Assembly: GCF_002835995.1 (NCBI RefSeq)
Contig: NZ_PJBZ01000056.1
Span: 1-64,000 of the forward strand
Source: Psychromonas sp. Urea-02u-13
GTDB taxonomy: Bacteria > Pseudomonadota > Gammaproteobacteria > Enterobacterales > Psychromonadaceae
DNA: 64,000 nucleotides
Direction of reading: 5' to 3'
Positions 27,258-37,413 of this stretch are shown in pieces. The position numbers were made by a program, and so were the translations under genes. Position 1 is the stretch's first letter; each line of letters starts with the position of its first letter. A model generated the notes under the pieces. The model did no database searches. It was not told the origin of the DNA and worked only from the letters and a program-made list of their open reading frames with translations.

Positions 27258-27818
27258 TTATATAGGCTTACCTCGGTAACTACATCCTTTTTGTGGACAT
27301 ATTATGCGCAAGGTCGCTGCCGTTTTTCTCTCTACTAAGATAGGCCAATGGCAATCGGGGCAAAATTCGTTCACTGGTTTGTCGTTTACGGCGTATTTAC
27401 AACTAGGGTAATTATCGCAGGCATAAAAGGTTTTTCCGAAGCGGGATTGACGCTTGATTAACTTACCTTTTTTACAAGAAGGGCAACTAATTTCTGGCTC
27501 TTTTTCTTCGTCTTTATTTGTAGTTTCAGAGAGTTGCGCAGTATGTTCACACTGAGGATAATCACTACAACCGATAAACAGCCCATAACGCCCCTGCTTC
27601 AATACCAGTTCTTTAGTACATAAGGGACAACTTGTGCCACTGAGTACTTTCTTGATCTCGCTTTTTTCATGCAATGGACGCAAATAATCGCAGTCAGGAT
27701 AACGGGTACATCCCAGAAAGGCACCCTGTTTACCGTTACGAATATGCAATTCTGAACCACAATCAGGGCAAAGGTCGATGGTTTTTAAGTGTGTCGTTGT
27801 TAACTCGTCTTTACTCAT
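27258..27818 (-). CDS. yrdD: topoisomerase-type zinc-ribbon protein YrdD
   Basis: 186 residues. At least three, probably four, CxxC...C zinc ribbons of the topoisomerase I C-terminal type (CPDCGSELHIRNGKQGAFLG, CPLCTKELVLKQGRYGLFIG, CPSCKKGKLIKRQSRFGKTF, CPDCHWPILV). A stand-alone DNA-binding-type protein of unknown role, always near smg and dprA. It is co-directional with smg, with a 0-bp gap. Confidence 0.9.
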   Translation of the reverse strand: MSKDELTTTHLKTIDLCPDCGSELHIRNGKQGAFLGCTRYPDCDYLRPLHEKSEIKKVLSGTSCPLCTKELVLKQGRYGLFIGCSDYPQCEHTAQLSETTNKDEEKEPEISCPSCKKGKLIKRQSRFGKTFYACDNYPSCKYAVNDKPVNEFCPDCHWPILVERKTAATLRIICPQKGCSYRGKPI

Positions 27819-28292
27819 TTAATGAATCAACCCATCTTCAAAGTCCATTAACATCGACTCTAATTGTAAAAATTCATCTTCACTATTCGGATCATTAAAT
27901 AACACCATTAGAATGAGCCATTTCAAATCATGTAAAGGTAACTCACTAATTTCTAGCAACATTGCACAATCAATGACTGTTTCACGTGTATAGGTTGTTA
28001 AAATATCAGCTTGCTCTAAATAGAATATATAACCTTGACCGACACTTGATATACGTTGCTGCTCAAGATAACTGTAAACACGATGTGAAGTCGGTTTTGC
28101 TAATTGCACTCTATTTTCTTCAGATTGCTCATGCAATCCGGATAAATGCTCTAACCATGCTAATGCTTTAGTTATATCGCTACTCTGAAAGCCTTCTTCC
28201 AATAGTTCGTCGGTGATCTCCTGCGCATCAACCTCTACGTTTTGATCAATCTGCATGTAACTTTCAAATAGATATATGATGACTTCAAACAT
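27819..28292 (-). CDS. smg: Smg (DUF494) protein
   Basis: 157 residues. MFEVIIYLFESYMQ and ITDELLEEGFQSSDITKALA are the Smg/DUF494 hallmarks; the length is that of the family. Function unsettled; the conserved neighbours (dprA, yrdD) suggest a DNA-related context. It overlaps dprA by 8 bp and is followed without a gap by yrdD. Confidence 0.93.
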   Translation of the reverse strand: MFEVIIYLFESYMQIDQNVEVDAQEITDELLEEGFQSSDITKALAWLEHLSGLHEQSEENRVQLAKPTSHRVYSYLEQQRISSVGQGYIFYLEQADILTTYTRETVIDCAMLLEISELPLHDLKWLILMVLFNDPNSEDEFLQLESMLMDFEDGLIH

Positions 28293-29355
28293 ATGTATTA
28301 TTTTTACCTTTTATATAACCTTCAGCGGTTGCTGTAATTCTACCAGTTATCTCTAACTCTACTAACTGATTTTGTAAATTGATGATATCAAGCCCTGTCC
28401 GTTGTAATAGTTGCTCTAGCGTAGTGATATGGAAATCGATGTGCTTCATTACCGGGTGTGTTTCTTGCTGCAATGATAGTTGTAGTTCAGGCGCAGTCAC
28501 TTTTATAGATCGCAGGTGTGTAAATTCTTCAATAATATCATTGATATCAACCACTAATTTTGCACCTTGCTGAATAAGGTGGTGGCAGCCACAGGCTTGG
28601 CTATTATCAATTGAACCAGGCAACGCAAAGAGTTCTCTATTTTGCTCATTTGCATAACGTGCAGTTATTAACGACCCGCTACGTTTGGAAGCTTCAACCA
28701 CCAATACCCCCAGTGACAAACCCGAAATAATACGATTACGCCGAGGGAAGTTACTTGGAATAGCCGGACTATTGGGCCAAAACTCAGAGACCAGCAAGCC
28801 CTGTTCACTGATATTTTTGGCTAACTTAATGTGTCTTTTCGGATAAATATTGTTAAGCCCAGTCCCTAATACTGCAATTGTTTTGCCGTTATGGTCAAGT
28901 GCTCCTTGATGTGCAAAACCATCAATACCTAAGGCCATGCCACTGGTGACAGTAAAACCTGCTTGCGCTAACTCAGCAGCAAACTGATAGGCTTTATCCT
29001 GGCCGTACGGAGTGCAATTTCTGCTTCCGACCAAAGCGACTTGCGCTGACTTTAAAAGGCTTACATCGCCTTCTAGGTACAGTAATAAAGGTGGATTACT
29101 TATTTCTTTGAGCGGCTTAGGGTAACGCTCATCATCGAAGCAGATAATATTTCGATTTTGTGTTTCATCTATCCAACTGAGGTTTTCTTCTATCTGCGTT
29201 AGATTCGGATTTAGCAGAGCATTAATTTGGTTTTCTTTTAAACGATAGGATTTTAAGGTTGAAGCGGGAAGTGTTAATAATTCTGCAAGGGAATGTTTAC
29301 TGAGTAATTTGAAGGCGCTACGTTTTTGTAAACTCGGGACAGCATCTAAAATCAT
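28285..29355 (-). CDS. dprA: DNA processing protein DprA
   Basis: 356 residues from the ATG. The Rossmann-like DprA core is complete: VALVGSRNCTPYG, SGMALGIDGFAHQGAL, FPRRNRIISGLSLGVLVVEA, GSLITARYA, ALPGSIDN, and a C-terminal winged helix. It loads RecA on incoming single-stranded DNA during transformation. The ATG has no Shine-Dalgarno, and 22 conserved-looking codons (QDLFSPEEIAASS...) extend upstream to an ATT at 29421 that is preceded by AAGGTAGG. A non-standard ATT start is therefore likely. A stop codon lies three codons further up. Confidence 0.93.
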   Translation of the reverse strand: MILDAVPSLQKRSAFKLLSKHSLAELLTLPASTLKSYRLKENQINALLNPNLTQIEENLSWIDETQNRNIICFDDERYPKPLKEISNPPLLLYLEGDVSLLKSAQVALVGSRNCTPYGQDKAYQFAAELAQAGFTVTSGMALGIDGFAHQGALDHNGKTIAVLGTGLNNIYPKRHIKLAKNISEQGLLVSEFWPNSPAIPSNFPRRNRIISGLSLGVLVVEASKRSGSLITARYANEQNRELFALPGSIDNSQACGCHHLIQQGAKLVVDINDIIEEFTHLRSIKVTAPELQLSLQQETHPVMKHIDFHITTLEQLLQRTGLDIINLQNQLVELEITGRITATAEGYIKGKNNTYV

Positions 29356-29511
29356 CCAGCGTTGAATATGCTCAGTAGATGAGGCGGCGATTTCTTCTGG
29401 TGAAAAAAGATCTTGTTGAATAGTTACCTACCTTAGCCATGATAGAAAGCGTTACAACCTATTAATAAATAGAAAGTAAAAACTTAGGCGAAGATTTTTA
29501 AGCTTAATTGA

Positions 29512-29555
29512 AAAAGAAAGTGCCCGCTTTACTTTATTAACGTGCACTTTCTTTT
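29512..29555 (-). terminator. terminator of the LysM gene
   Basis: A perfect 12-bp stem (29512-29523 against 29544-29555) with a 20-nt loop. On the minus strand the second arm ends in a run of T. It separates the LysM gene (stop at 29588) from dprA. Confidence 0.8.
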
Positions 29556-29587
29556 CTAAAAGCTAAATAATAACAACCTAAGTGTTA

Positions 29588-30670
29588 CTAGAATTCAAGC
29601 CCTTCAATATCGTATTTAGCTCCCATTGCGTCAGTACTACGCATAACAAGTGCAATACTTACTTTTTCATAGACTTTAAATACCATCAACTCACCAATAC
29701 GCTCAGCTGGAATGACTAAATCAGCTTTGCCCATTTGATCAAAGCGACTTGCATCTTCTTTATATTCAATTTTATTGTTATTCATGATTACACCAGGGCC
29801 TGAGCGTAAGATAGAAAACATTGAACCGATTTGAACTTTATCACGTTGGCCTTTATTAATAACAACGGTATCCCATTTACCAATAGCAACGGCATTATTT
29901 AGTGCTGCCAGTATATGGCCTTTCACTTCAGACGATACTGGCTGAGGTAAGAAATAAGCAGGTAACGTTTCATACTCAGGAATCGGTAAAATCAAATCAC
30001 CTTGGCGCGCTTCACGTGCACTTTTCAAAAAGTCGAATGGTGTCACTTTTTCTGTTGTTGTGACATTAGGGCTTTTAGACACTTCAGAATGACCAATAAA
30101 AGTTAACTCTTTACCTAAAAATTCATCCGTTCCAGGTTCACGGAAATTATCACCTAAACGATAGATTCCATAAAGCTTAGTTGTGTCGAATTGGCCCTGA
30201 CCATAAAATATATCACCAGCAAAGAAACGAGGGCTACCAATAGCATCACCTAATAAACGGGGTGCATCGACAATTAAAGAAGGCTCAATAACATGATCTT
30301 TCGATAAAAAGGCTGAAATAGCGGCTAACGGAATCGTTGGAATTGGCTCACCTTTTTCTTCTAAACGTGGAGAAGGTGATAATTTTTTCAATTTTTTACG
30401 TGTTAACTGTGGCTCACCATTAATCCAGATAAGTGTTAATACATCACCAGGATAAATAAGATGAGGATTTGCGACTTGATTATTGGCTTCCCATAAACGA
30501 GGCCACAACCAAGGAGTATTTAAAAAGTGAGCAGAAATATCCCACAGGGTATCGCCCTTAATAACCGTATAGGTCTCTGGGTGATCTTCTCTTAGTGTCA
30601 ACGTGTCTGCAAAAGCTGCAAAAGAAATCGCTGCGCCTAATAAGAGTGAGGTAATTCGTTTAAATTTCAT
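29588..30670 (-). CDS. exported LysM-domain protein
   Basis: About 360 residues from the ATG at 30670 (AGGGA upstream); an open frame begins at 30727 but would bury the signal peptide. Signal peptide (RITSLLLGAAISFAAFA), then a LysM domain (YTVIKGDTLWDISAHFLNTP, WLWPRLWEANNQVANPHLIY, PGDVLTL) and a long C-terminal domain ending in VFSILRSGPGV-like beta elements. Peptidoglycan binding in the periplasm is likely. The conserved divergent pairing with def is typical of Shewanella and Vibrio. Confidence 0.9.
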   Translation of the reverse strand: MKFKRITSLLLGAAISFAAFADTLTLREDHPETYTVIKGDTLWDISAHFLNTPWLWPRLWEANNQVANPHLIYPGDVLTLIWINGEPQLTRKKLKKLSPSPRLEEKGEPIPTIPLAAISAFLSKDHVIEPSLIVDAPRLLGDAIGSPRFFAGDIFYGQGQFDTTKLYGIYRLGDNFREPGTDEFLGKELTFIGHSEVSKSPNVTTTEKVTPFDFLKSAREARQGDLILPIPEYETLPAYFLPQPVSSEVKGHILAALNNAVAIGKWDTVVINKGQRDKVQIGSMFSILRSGPGVIMNNNKIEYKEDASRFDQMGKADLVIPAERIGELMVFKVYEKVSIALVMRSTDAMGAKYDIEGLEF

Positions 30671-30815
30671 AACAATCCCTGTTTGGTGAGTAAAAACTAT
30701 TTTTCTATTAGGAAATGAATATCCCATATAACTGTACGATGCTTGGTTGCATCTTTAAGCAGCATGGGGTTAGAATTAGTGTTCTTTAACATTAACTATA
30801 GAGCAAGATAATATC

Positions 30816-31328
30816 ATGGCTTTACTCGAAGTATTACATTTTCCCGATCAACGTCTTAGAACGGTTGCTAAAGCTGTTGAGCAGATCACACCAGAGATCA
30901 AAACTATCGCAACTAACATGATTGAAACCATGTATGACGAAGATGGCGTTGGTCTAGCGGCAACACAAGTAAACGTTCACTTGCGTATCGCTGTCATCGA
31001 TGTTTCTGAACAGCGCGATCAAGCAATGATTCTTATTAACCCTGAAATTATAGATCAATCTGGGGAAGAAGAGTCTCAAGAAGGTTGTCTTTCTGTTCCT
31101 GATACTAATGCAGATGTTAAACGTAGTGAGTTTGTAACTGTGCAATATCTTGATATTGATGGAAACTTACAAGTTTTAAATGCTGATGGCTTATTAGCAG
31201 TTTGTATCCAACATGAATTAGATCACCTGAAAGGTAAGCTATTTATTGATTACCTTTCACCGTTTAAACAAAAACGTATCAAAACAAAACTTGAAAAACT
31301 ACAGCGTCAAAACCAAAAGTTTTCATAG
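30816..31328 (+). CDS. def: peptide deformylase
   Basis: 170 residues. All three catalytic motifs are present: GVGLAATQV (motif 1), EGCLSVP (motif 2, metal Cys) and QHELDHLKG (motif 3, HExxH). It removes the formyl group from new proteins and is first in the def-fmt-rsmB-trkA-trkH run, divergent from the LysM gene. Confidence 0.97.
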   Translation: MALLEVLHFPDQRLRTVAKAVEQITPEIKTIATNMIETMYDEDGVGLAATQVNVHLRIAVIDVSEQRDQAMILINPEIIDQSGEEESQEGCLSVPDTNADVKRSEFVTVQYLDIDGNLQVLNADGLLAVCIQHELDHLKGKLFIDYLSPFKQKRIKTKLEKLQRQNQKFS

Positions 31329-31331
31329 TCT

Positions 31332-31363
31332 TTAAACGCTCGATGAGAACATCGAGCGTTTAA
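31332..31363. terminator. hairpin between def and fmt
   Basis: A perfect 13-bp stem (31332-31344 against 31351-31363) with a 6-nt loop, starting 3 bp after the def stop. The trailing T-run is short, so it may be a partial terminator or an RNA stability element that separates def from fmt expression. Confidence 0.6.
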
Positions 31364-31528
31364 CACTTTGCATCTAATAACGCTTGGACTAAATATGTGA
31401 TCTGATTTTACCCAGTAAAAACAGCTCAGATATTTATTTCGATTGCTATAAAATACCGATCTTAAGACCGGTAAAAAGTGCAATGTCACAGCAAAATTTT
31501 CATAACTCTAAACAGGTAAGATATCTTA

Positions 31529-32491
31529 GTGGAAAAATTAAACATTGTTTTTGCAGGCACACCTGACTTTGCAGCAAAGCATTTAAGCGCATTGATTACG
31601 TCGGAATTTAATGTTGTTGCTGTTTATACGCAACCAGATCGACCTGCAGGCCGTGGTAAAAAACTCACCGCGAGCGCAGTCAAAGAATTAGCTGTTGAGC
31701 ATGACTTACCCGTTTATCAACCAGAAAACTTTAAATCCGATGAAGCACTTGCACAACTAGCGGCACTCAATGCCGATATTATGATTGTTGTCGCTTACGG
31801 ACTAATTCTGCCAACAGTGGTTTTAGAAACACCCCGTTTAGGTTGCCTCAATGTTCATGGTTCTCTTTTACCTCGCTGGCGTGGCGCAGCACCGATTCAG
31901 CGTGCCATTTGGGCGGGTGATAAAGAAACTGGCGTTACTATTATGCAAATGAACGCAGGTTTAGATACCGGTGATATGCTAAGTAAAGTGGCCTACCCTA
32001 TTAATGATGACGAAACCAGTAGCTCACTTTATGCCAAGCTAGCAGAACAAGCACCACAAGTATTAGTCGATACTATTACACAATTAATAAACGGTGAACT
32101 AAGCGCAGAAGTACAAGATGAAAGCCTTGCTAACTACGCAAAAAAGCTCAGCAAAGCAGAAGCATTGATCGATTGGTCTGCTGATGCCGTTTTCATTGAA
32201 CGTTGCGTGCGTGCATTTAATCCTTGGCCGATGAGTTACTTCGAATTGGCAGGAAAACCGATTAAAGTACATAACGTCAGTGTTATTGAAGAAGAGACGA
32301 CGCAAACACCCGGCACTATTATTAGTGCAGACAAAACCGGTATTCAAGTCGCAACAGGCAAAGGCATTTTAAACCTACAGTTGATTCAACTTTCAGGTAA
32401 AAAAATGATGCCGGTTGCAGACATATTAAATTCTCGTCGTGAGTTATTTGCAGTAGGCACCCTGCTTGCTACACAAGGTGAAACAGAATGA
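31529..32491 (+). CDS. fmt: methionyl-tRNA formyltransferase
   Basis: 320 residues from a GTG start. [32 protein letters not shown] (catalytic His and Ser-Leu-Leu-Pro loop), [11 protein letters not shown], and the C-terminal anticodon-side domain are all present. It formylates initiator Met-tRNA. The stop overlaps the rsmB start (ATGA). Confidence 0.96.
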   Translation: MEKLNIVFAGTPDFAAKHLSALITSEFNVVAVYTQPDRPAGRGKKLTASAVKELAVEHDLPVYQPENFKSDEALAQLAALNADIMIVVAYGLILPTVVLETPRLGCLNVHGSLLPRWRGAAPIQRAIWAGDKETGVTIMQMNAGLDTGDMLSKVAYPINDDETSSSLYAKLAEQAPQVLVDTITQLINGELSAEVQDESLANYAKKLSKAEALIDWSADAVFIERCVRAFNPWPMSYFELAGKPIKVHNVSVIEEETTQTPGTIISADKTGIQVATGKGILNLQLIQLSGKKMMPVADILNSRRELFAVGTLLATQGETE

Positions 32492-33792
32492 ATGTTCGTG
32501 CACAAGCAGCAAAAGTATTAAATCAAGTGGTAGAACAAGGGCAGTCACTTTCACAAGCCTTACCGGCAGCACAAAAAGACTTAAACCCAAAAGACAAAGC
32601 CTTATTACAAGTGCTTTGTTATGGCGTATTACGCACATTACCGCGACTTGATTTTTTCTGTCGCTCATTGATGCAAAAACCGCTTAAAGGCAAACAACGT
32701 GCGATGCACTTTTTGATTTTAGTGGGTTTTTATCAGCTTCTTTATACTCGCATTCCAAGCCATGCAGCGGTTGGCGAAACGGTTGATGGAACAAAAGCAC
32801 TTAAAGCACCTGGCCTTAAAGGCATGGTTAACGGTGTATTGCGTAGTTTTTTACGTGAGCAAGAAGCATTAACCGAAAAAGCAGACCAACAAGATACACT
32901 TAAATACTGTCATCCAGGTTGGTTAGTTAAGCGTTTACAAAGCGCTTACGGAGAAGAAAAAGCCGCATCGATTATGACTGAAAATAATCAGCAAGCGCCG
33001 ATGTGGTTACGCGTGAATAACATTCACCATACACGTGCAGAATATAAAACATTATTAGATAACGCAGAGCTAAACAGCTTTGACGCGATTGATGATGAAA
33101 ATAGCAACGCACTACGCCTAGAAAAAGCCACTGACGTTTATAAGTTACCTGGTTTTACTGAAGGTTGGGTTTCCGTGCAAGATGGCGCGGCACAATTAGC
33201 GGCACACTATTTAGGCGCGCAAGAAAACGACCTAATTTTAGATGCCTGTTCAGCCCCTGGTGGTAAAACAGTGCATACATTAGAACTACAACCGCTAATA
33301 ACACAGATGGTTGCAGTAGATGCTGATGAAAAACGTTTAGTGCGCGTACAAGAAAATTTAGACCGCTTACAATTACAAGCAACAGTCATTCATGGTGATG
33401 CCTCGAAACCAGGTGAATGGTGGAATGGGGATCTATTTGATCGCATTTTATGTGATGCGCCTTGTAGCGCGACGGGTGTTATCCGTCGTCATCCCGATAT
33501 CCGTTGGTTACGACGCGATAGTGACATTGCTGATCTTGTGGCTTTACAAAAAAGCATTTTAAACGCGCTTTGGGATAAATTAAAACCCGGCGGTATTTTG
33601 TTATATGCAACCTGCTCTGTTTTGCCTGATGAAAATGAATTACAAATCAAAGGCTTTTTAGAAAGCAGAAGCGATGCAACATTAATTCCGTTATCAGCAC
33701 AATATAATAGCGCGTCTCAAGGACGTCAGTTATTACCTAACGAAGATGCGATGGATGGATTTTATTACGCGAAATTGCAAAAGAACGCTTAA
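32488..33792 (+). CDS. rsmB: 16S rRNA m5C967 methyltransferase RsmB
   Basis: 434 residues. An N-terminal NusB-like RNA-binding domain (about 1-140) and a C-terminal SAM methyltransferase ([47 protein letters not shown] with the two catalytic Cys). It modifies C967 of 16S rRNA. Start overlaps fmt by 4 bp. Confidence 0.96.
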   Translation: MNVRAQAAKVLNQVVEQGQSLSQALPAAQKDLNPKDKALLQVLCYGVLRTLPRLDFFCRSLMQKPLKGKQRAMHFLILVGFYQLLYTRIPSHAAVGETVDGTKALKAPGLKGMVNGVLRSFLREQEALTEKADQQDTLKYCHPGWLVKRLQSAYGEEKAASIMTENNQQAPMWLRVNNIHHTRAEYKTLLDNAELNSFDAIDDENSNALRLEKATDVYKLPGFTEGWVSVQDGAAQLAAHYLGAQENDLILDACSAPGGKTVHTLELQPLITQMVAVDADEKRLVRVQENLDRLQLQATVIHGDASKPGEWWNGDLFDRILCDAPCSATGVIRRHPDIRWLRRDSDIADLVALQKSILNALWDKLKPGGILLYATCSVLPDENELQIKGFLESRSDATLIPLSAQYNSASQGRQLLPNEDAMDGFYYAKLQKNA

Positions 33793-33836
33793 TAGATAAA
33801 TTGTAAATGCGAGCGCAATTTTAACGCCTTGTATTG

Positions 33837-33998
33837 ATACCAATCACAATAAATAGCTGATCTATTTGGCTAGTTAAAACAACTTACTTCTACGTTGTAA
33901 TTTTCGTAAAGGGAATAACCATTTACGTCAAATTACGCCTTGAATTAAGCCGTTTTTCCTGCGCAAAATTTAGATCTCTTACTTAATGGAATTGGTAT
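33837..33998. repeat. MITE-like element with ATACCAAT ends
   Basis: About 162 bp between rsmB and trkA, bounded by ATACCAAT (33837-33844) and ATTGGTAT (33991-33998). The inverted match extends inward over about 16 bp with mismatches. It has no reading frame. The ends are of a type I associate with abundant short repeats in Alteromonadales genomes (AATACCAAT...ATTGGTATTA). It is probably a non-autonomous transposable element. Confidence 0.65.
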
Positions 33999-34090
33999 TA
34001 CAATAGCACGACGTGAAAACAGCGCTCCAATAGCATCTAAAAGTTCACGTTTAAATACAGGTTAGTGTTTTTACACAAACAGGATCAACA

Positions 34091-35467
34091 ATGAAAATTA
34101 TTATTTTAGGCGCGGGACAAGTAGGCGCATCACTGGCTGAAAACCTAGTAGGTGAAAATAACGATATCACCGTTGTTGATTCTTCCCATGAACAACTTCA
34201 AAACCTGCAAGATAGATTCGATTTACGTGTCGTGCAAGGTAACGCTTCTAGCCCGAGAACACTCGGAGAAGCCGGCGCTGAAGATGCAGATATGTTGATT
34301 GCAGTGACCAATTCCGATGAAATCAATATTGTTGCCTGCCAAATTGCCTTTACGCTGTTTAATGTGCCTAAAAAAATAGCACGTATTCGTTCGCAAAGTA
34401 TGATCATGTACGAAGACAAACTATTTAACAGTGACGCCTTTCCAATTGACCACATAATAGCCCCTGAGAAGTTAGTAAGTGATTACATATTCCAGCTTAT
34501 TGAGCACCCTGGTGCGCTACAAGTCGCTCATTTTGCAGAAGGGAAAGTAGGCCTTGTGGCAATCAAAGCTTATTACGGTGGCTCTTTAGTGGGTAATGCA
34601 ATCTCTACACTAAAAGAACATATGCCTAATATTGAGGCACGTGTAGCGGCTATTTTTCGACGTGGCAAAGCCATTAGACCGCAAGGTACAACGATTATTG
34701 AAGCGGATGATGAAGTGTTTTTTATCACTGCAAGCCAACATATCAAAGCAATTATGAGTGAGATGCAAAAATTAGAGCATCCATACAAACGTATTATGAT
34801 TGTTGGTGGTGGTTTTATCGGGGAGAGCTTAGCTAAACGCCTCGAAAAAGAAAATTCAGTAAAGCTCATTGAGAAGAATTTAAAACGCGCAGAATATCTC
34901 TCGGAAACCCTTTCTAATACCATCGTTTTTTGTGGCGATTCTTCTGACCAAGAATTATTAATCGAAGAACATATCGATCAAATCGACCTGTTTATCACAG
35001 TGACCAATGACGATGAAGCCAATATCATGTCTGCGATGCTCGCAAAACGCATGGGCGCACGTAAAGCAATGGTGTTGATACAACGCAGCGCTTATGTTGA
35101 TTTGGTACAGGGTAATATTTTAGACATTGCAATTTCTCCGCAGCAAGCCACTATTTCAGCGCTATTAACGCACGTACGTAAGGCTGATTTAAAGCACGTA
35201 TATTCGCTTCGTGAAGGTGTTGCAGAGGCGATTGAGATCGTCGCGCGTGGTGATAGCATGACTTCAAAAGTAGTTGGTAAACAACTGTGCCAACTTAAAT
35301 TACCACGTGGTACGAGTATCGGCGCGATTGTGCGTAACAGTGAAGTGTTAATCGCTCACGATAAAACCGTGGTAGAAAGTGATGACCATGTCATTCTATT
35401 TCTGGTAAACAAAAAATATATCAGTGATATTGAAAAACTATTCCAACCTAGTCCGTTCTTCCTCTGA
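34091..35467 (+). CDS. trkA: Trk potassium uptake regulator TrkA
   Basis: 458 residues with two tandem RCK/TrkA_N-TrkA_C units: [20 protein letters not shown] (residues 2-21) and [20 protein letters not shown] (about 235). Each Rossmann half binds NAD(H) or ATP and gates the TrkH channel. GGATCA precedes ATG. It is 14 bp upstream of trkH. Confidence 0.96.
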   Translation: MKIIILGAGQVGASLAENLVGENNDITVVDSSHEQLQNLQDRFDLRVVQGNASSPRTLGEAGAEDADMLIAVTNSDEINIVACQIAFTLFNVPKKIARIRSQSMIMYEDKLFNSDAFPIDHIIAPEKLVSDYIFQLIEHPGALQVAHFAEGKVGLVAIKAYYGGSLVGNAISTLKEHMPNIEARVAAIFRRGKAIRPQGTTIIEADDEVFFITASQHIKAIMSEMQKLEHPYKRIMIVGGGFIGESLAKRLEKENSVKLIEKNLKRAEYLSETLSNTIVFCGDSSDQELLIEEHIDQIDLFITVTNDDEANIMSAMLAKRMGARKAMVLIQRSAYVDLVQGNILDIAISPQQATISALLTHVRKADLKHVYSLREGVAEAIEIVARGDSMTSKVVGKQLCQLKLPRGTSIGAIVRNSEVLIAHDKTVVESDDHVILFLVNKKYISDIEKLFQPSPFFL

Positions 35468-35481
35468 TTCGGTTACTGTAA

Positions 35482-36927
35482 ATGATTTACCGCCCACTGT
35501 TTTTTATAACCGGCTTAGTGTTATCAAAAATGGCCGTGTTTATGTATTTCCCTATGACACTGGCTTTTTATGAAGATAGCTTAGGAGGCGTAGAGTTTCT
35601 TACCGCCATCGTGATCACCCATATAGCGTCCTTTATTTTTATCTATTTAGGGGGTGAAAAACAGCGATCTCGGCTCGGTGTGCGAGAGATGTTTCTCCTC
35701 ACCACCGGTGTTTGGGTGCTTGCCAGTTTATTTGCGGCCCTGCCTTTTGTATTGATAGAGCATATTAGTTATAGCGATGCTTTTTTTGAAACCATGTCGG
35801 GCATTACCACCACCGGCAGTACGGTATTGCATAATTTAGATACCATGCACCCAAGCATTTTACTGTGGCGATCCATCTTACAATGGTTAGGCGGTGTTGG
35901 TTTTATCGTGATGGGGGTGGCTATTTTACCCTTTTTAAACGTCGGTGGTATGCGCCTTTTCCAAACAGAATCTTCAGATTGGTCAGATAAAGCGGAATCA
36001 AAAACACGTCGTGTCGCCATTGATATTTTAATGGTTTACCTGTTTTTAAGCCTTTGTTGTTTTGCCGGTTATCGCTTGGCAGGCATGAGTACTTTTGACG
36101 CGGTCAATCATGCGATGACCACCATCTCTACAGGCGGTTATTCAACGTCAGATGGCTCGATGGGACATTTCTCAAAAGGGGCACATTGGAACGCGATTTT
36201 ATTTATGTTCTTAGGCGGTTTACCCTTCCTGTTATTTATTCGCGCGGTTAATCGTCGTAGTTTATTACCTCTATTAAAAGATGCACAAATCCAAGGTTTT
36301 ATAAAACTGATCATCGCTTGTACCGCGAGTTTAACCCTCTACTTAACATTAAGCGGACAATTCAATTGGTTAGATGCGCTGCGTTTAAGCATGTTTAATG
36401 TTGTCTCAGTGATCACTACAACCGGGTTTGGTTTAGATGACTTTCTTACTTGGGGTGATTTTAGTGTGATGATGTTTTTTGCACTGTTGTTTGTTGGGGC
36501 TTGCTCTGGTTCAACAACCGGTGGCATCAAAATATTTCGTTTCCAAATTGCCTTTAGCTTGCTCAAACGACAACTCATGCTGTTGATGCACCCGCATGGT
36601 ATTTTCCCGCAAAAATACAATAACCGCTTAGTGGGCGACGATATTTTACGTTCGTTAATCGCCTTTGTACTGGCTTATCTGGCCACGATTATTATTGCGG
36701 CCTTATTGCTAACATTGCTCGGCGCATCGGCAATGACCGCGTTAACGGCAGCTATTACAGCGGTATCGAATGTTGGGCCGGGATTAGTTGCAGAGATAGG
36801 ACCATCAGGAAATTTTGCACATTTTCCTGATGCCTCAAAATGGATATTGTCATTATGTATGTTGATGGGACGTCTAGAAATATTAACCGTAGTGGTTATG
36901 TTTACACGCCATTTCTGGCGACGTTAA
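35482..36927 (+). CDS. trkH: Trk potassium channel subunit TrkH
   Basis: 481 residues, polytopic. Four selectivity-filter-like repeats can be seen, including SGITTTGSTVL, TTISTGGYST, SVITTTGFGLDDF and SNVGPGL. Together with TrkA it forms the constitutive low-affinity K+ uptake system. Its stop overlaps the convergent 36924 gene by 4 bp. Confidence 0.96.
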   Translation: MIYRPLFFITGLVLSKMAVFMYFPMTLAFYEDSLGGVEFLTAIVITHIASFIFIYLGGEKQRSRLGVREMFLLTTGVWVLASLFAALPFVLIEHISYSDAFFETMSGITTTGSTVLHNLDTMHPSILLWRSILQWLGGVGFIVMGVAILPFLNVGGMRLFQTESSDWSDKAESKTRRVAIDILMVYLFLSLCCFAGYRLAGMSTFDAVNHAMTTISTGGYSTSDGSMGHFSKGAHWNAILFMFLGGLPFLLFIRAVNRRSLLPLLKDAQIQGFIKLIIACTASLTLYLTLSGQFNWLDALRLSMFNVVSVITTTGFGLDDFLTWGDFSVMMFFALLFVGACSGSTTGGIKIFRFQIAFSLLKRQLMLLMHPHGIFPQKYNNRLVGDDILRSLIAFVLAYLATIIIAALLLTLLGASAMTALTAAITAVSNVGPGLVAEIGPSGNFAHFPDASKWILSLCMLMGRLEILTVVVMFTRHFWRR

Positions 36928-37412
36928 TCAGACTCTAACGTAAAAAATGATGTCGGTTCAGGTTGATGGCTGAGCATATATTCATAGGTTTTTGCATTCA
37001 GCGTGCGAGTGTTTTTAACCACTAAACAGACCTCTTGCCATACCTCTTTCGACAGGATTAACTCTTTATTAATCCGCCATTTCTTTGAGGTTAACTGGCC
37101 ATCGTTAGTATGCTGAAAAGTAAGTACGGGATAACTATAACGCTTCCCACTGGCTATTTTTTTTACTTCATGGGTAAACGCCAGTCCTTTAAATCCGGTA
37201 TTAGAGCGTTTCGATTTAATGTCGTTACGTGCATATTTTAATTGTAATTTTAGCAGCTGACGCTCTTTTTCTTGAGCGCGTCGTAACGCAGTAGAATCAG
37301 TATATTTTGCATATGAGAAATAGATCTGTTTCGATTTACCATTAACACTGACCGAGACTCGTACACCTGTCCATCCGCTGGAAAGTTCACCTGGTTTATA
37401 AATTCGAATCAT
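36924..37412 (-). CDS. AP2-like DNA-binding-type protein (tentative)
   Basis: About 162 residues from the ATG at 37412 (GAGAGG five bases upstream); an ATG at 37433 would overlap rmuC by 20 bp. Two similar beta-rich modules appear (GWTGVRVSVSVNGKSKQIYF, then GFKGLAFTHEV...YPVLTFQHTNDGQL), each followed by a helix, which recalls AP2/ERF-like folds found in bacterial and phage proteins. No firm family. It begins 2 bp from the rmuC stop, so it is probably the last gene of an rmuC transcript. Confidence 0.5.
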   Translation of the reverse strand: MIRIYKPGELSSGWTGVRVSVSVNGKSKQIYFSYAKYTDSTALRRAQEKERQLLKLQLKYARNDIKSKRSNTGFKGLAFTHEVKKIASGKRYSYPVLTFQHTNDGQLTSKKWRINKELILSKEVWQEVCLVVKNTRTLNAKTYEYMLSHQPEPTSFFTLESD

Positions 37413-37413
37413 A

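Noticed and set aside
29355-29445. dprA as a frameshifted gene starting at an ATG in another frame (ATGGCTAAGGTAGG)
   Set aside because: That frame gives only about 22 codons unlike DprA. The in-frame extension to ATT explains the conserved-looking residues without a frameshift, although an indel in the T6 run cannot be excluded from the sequence alone.
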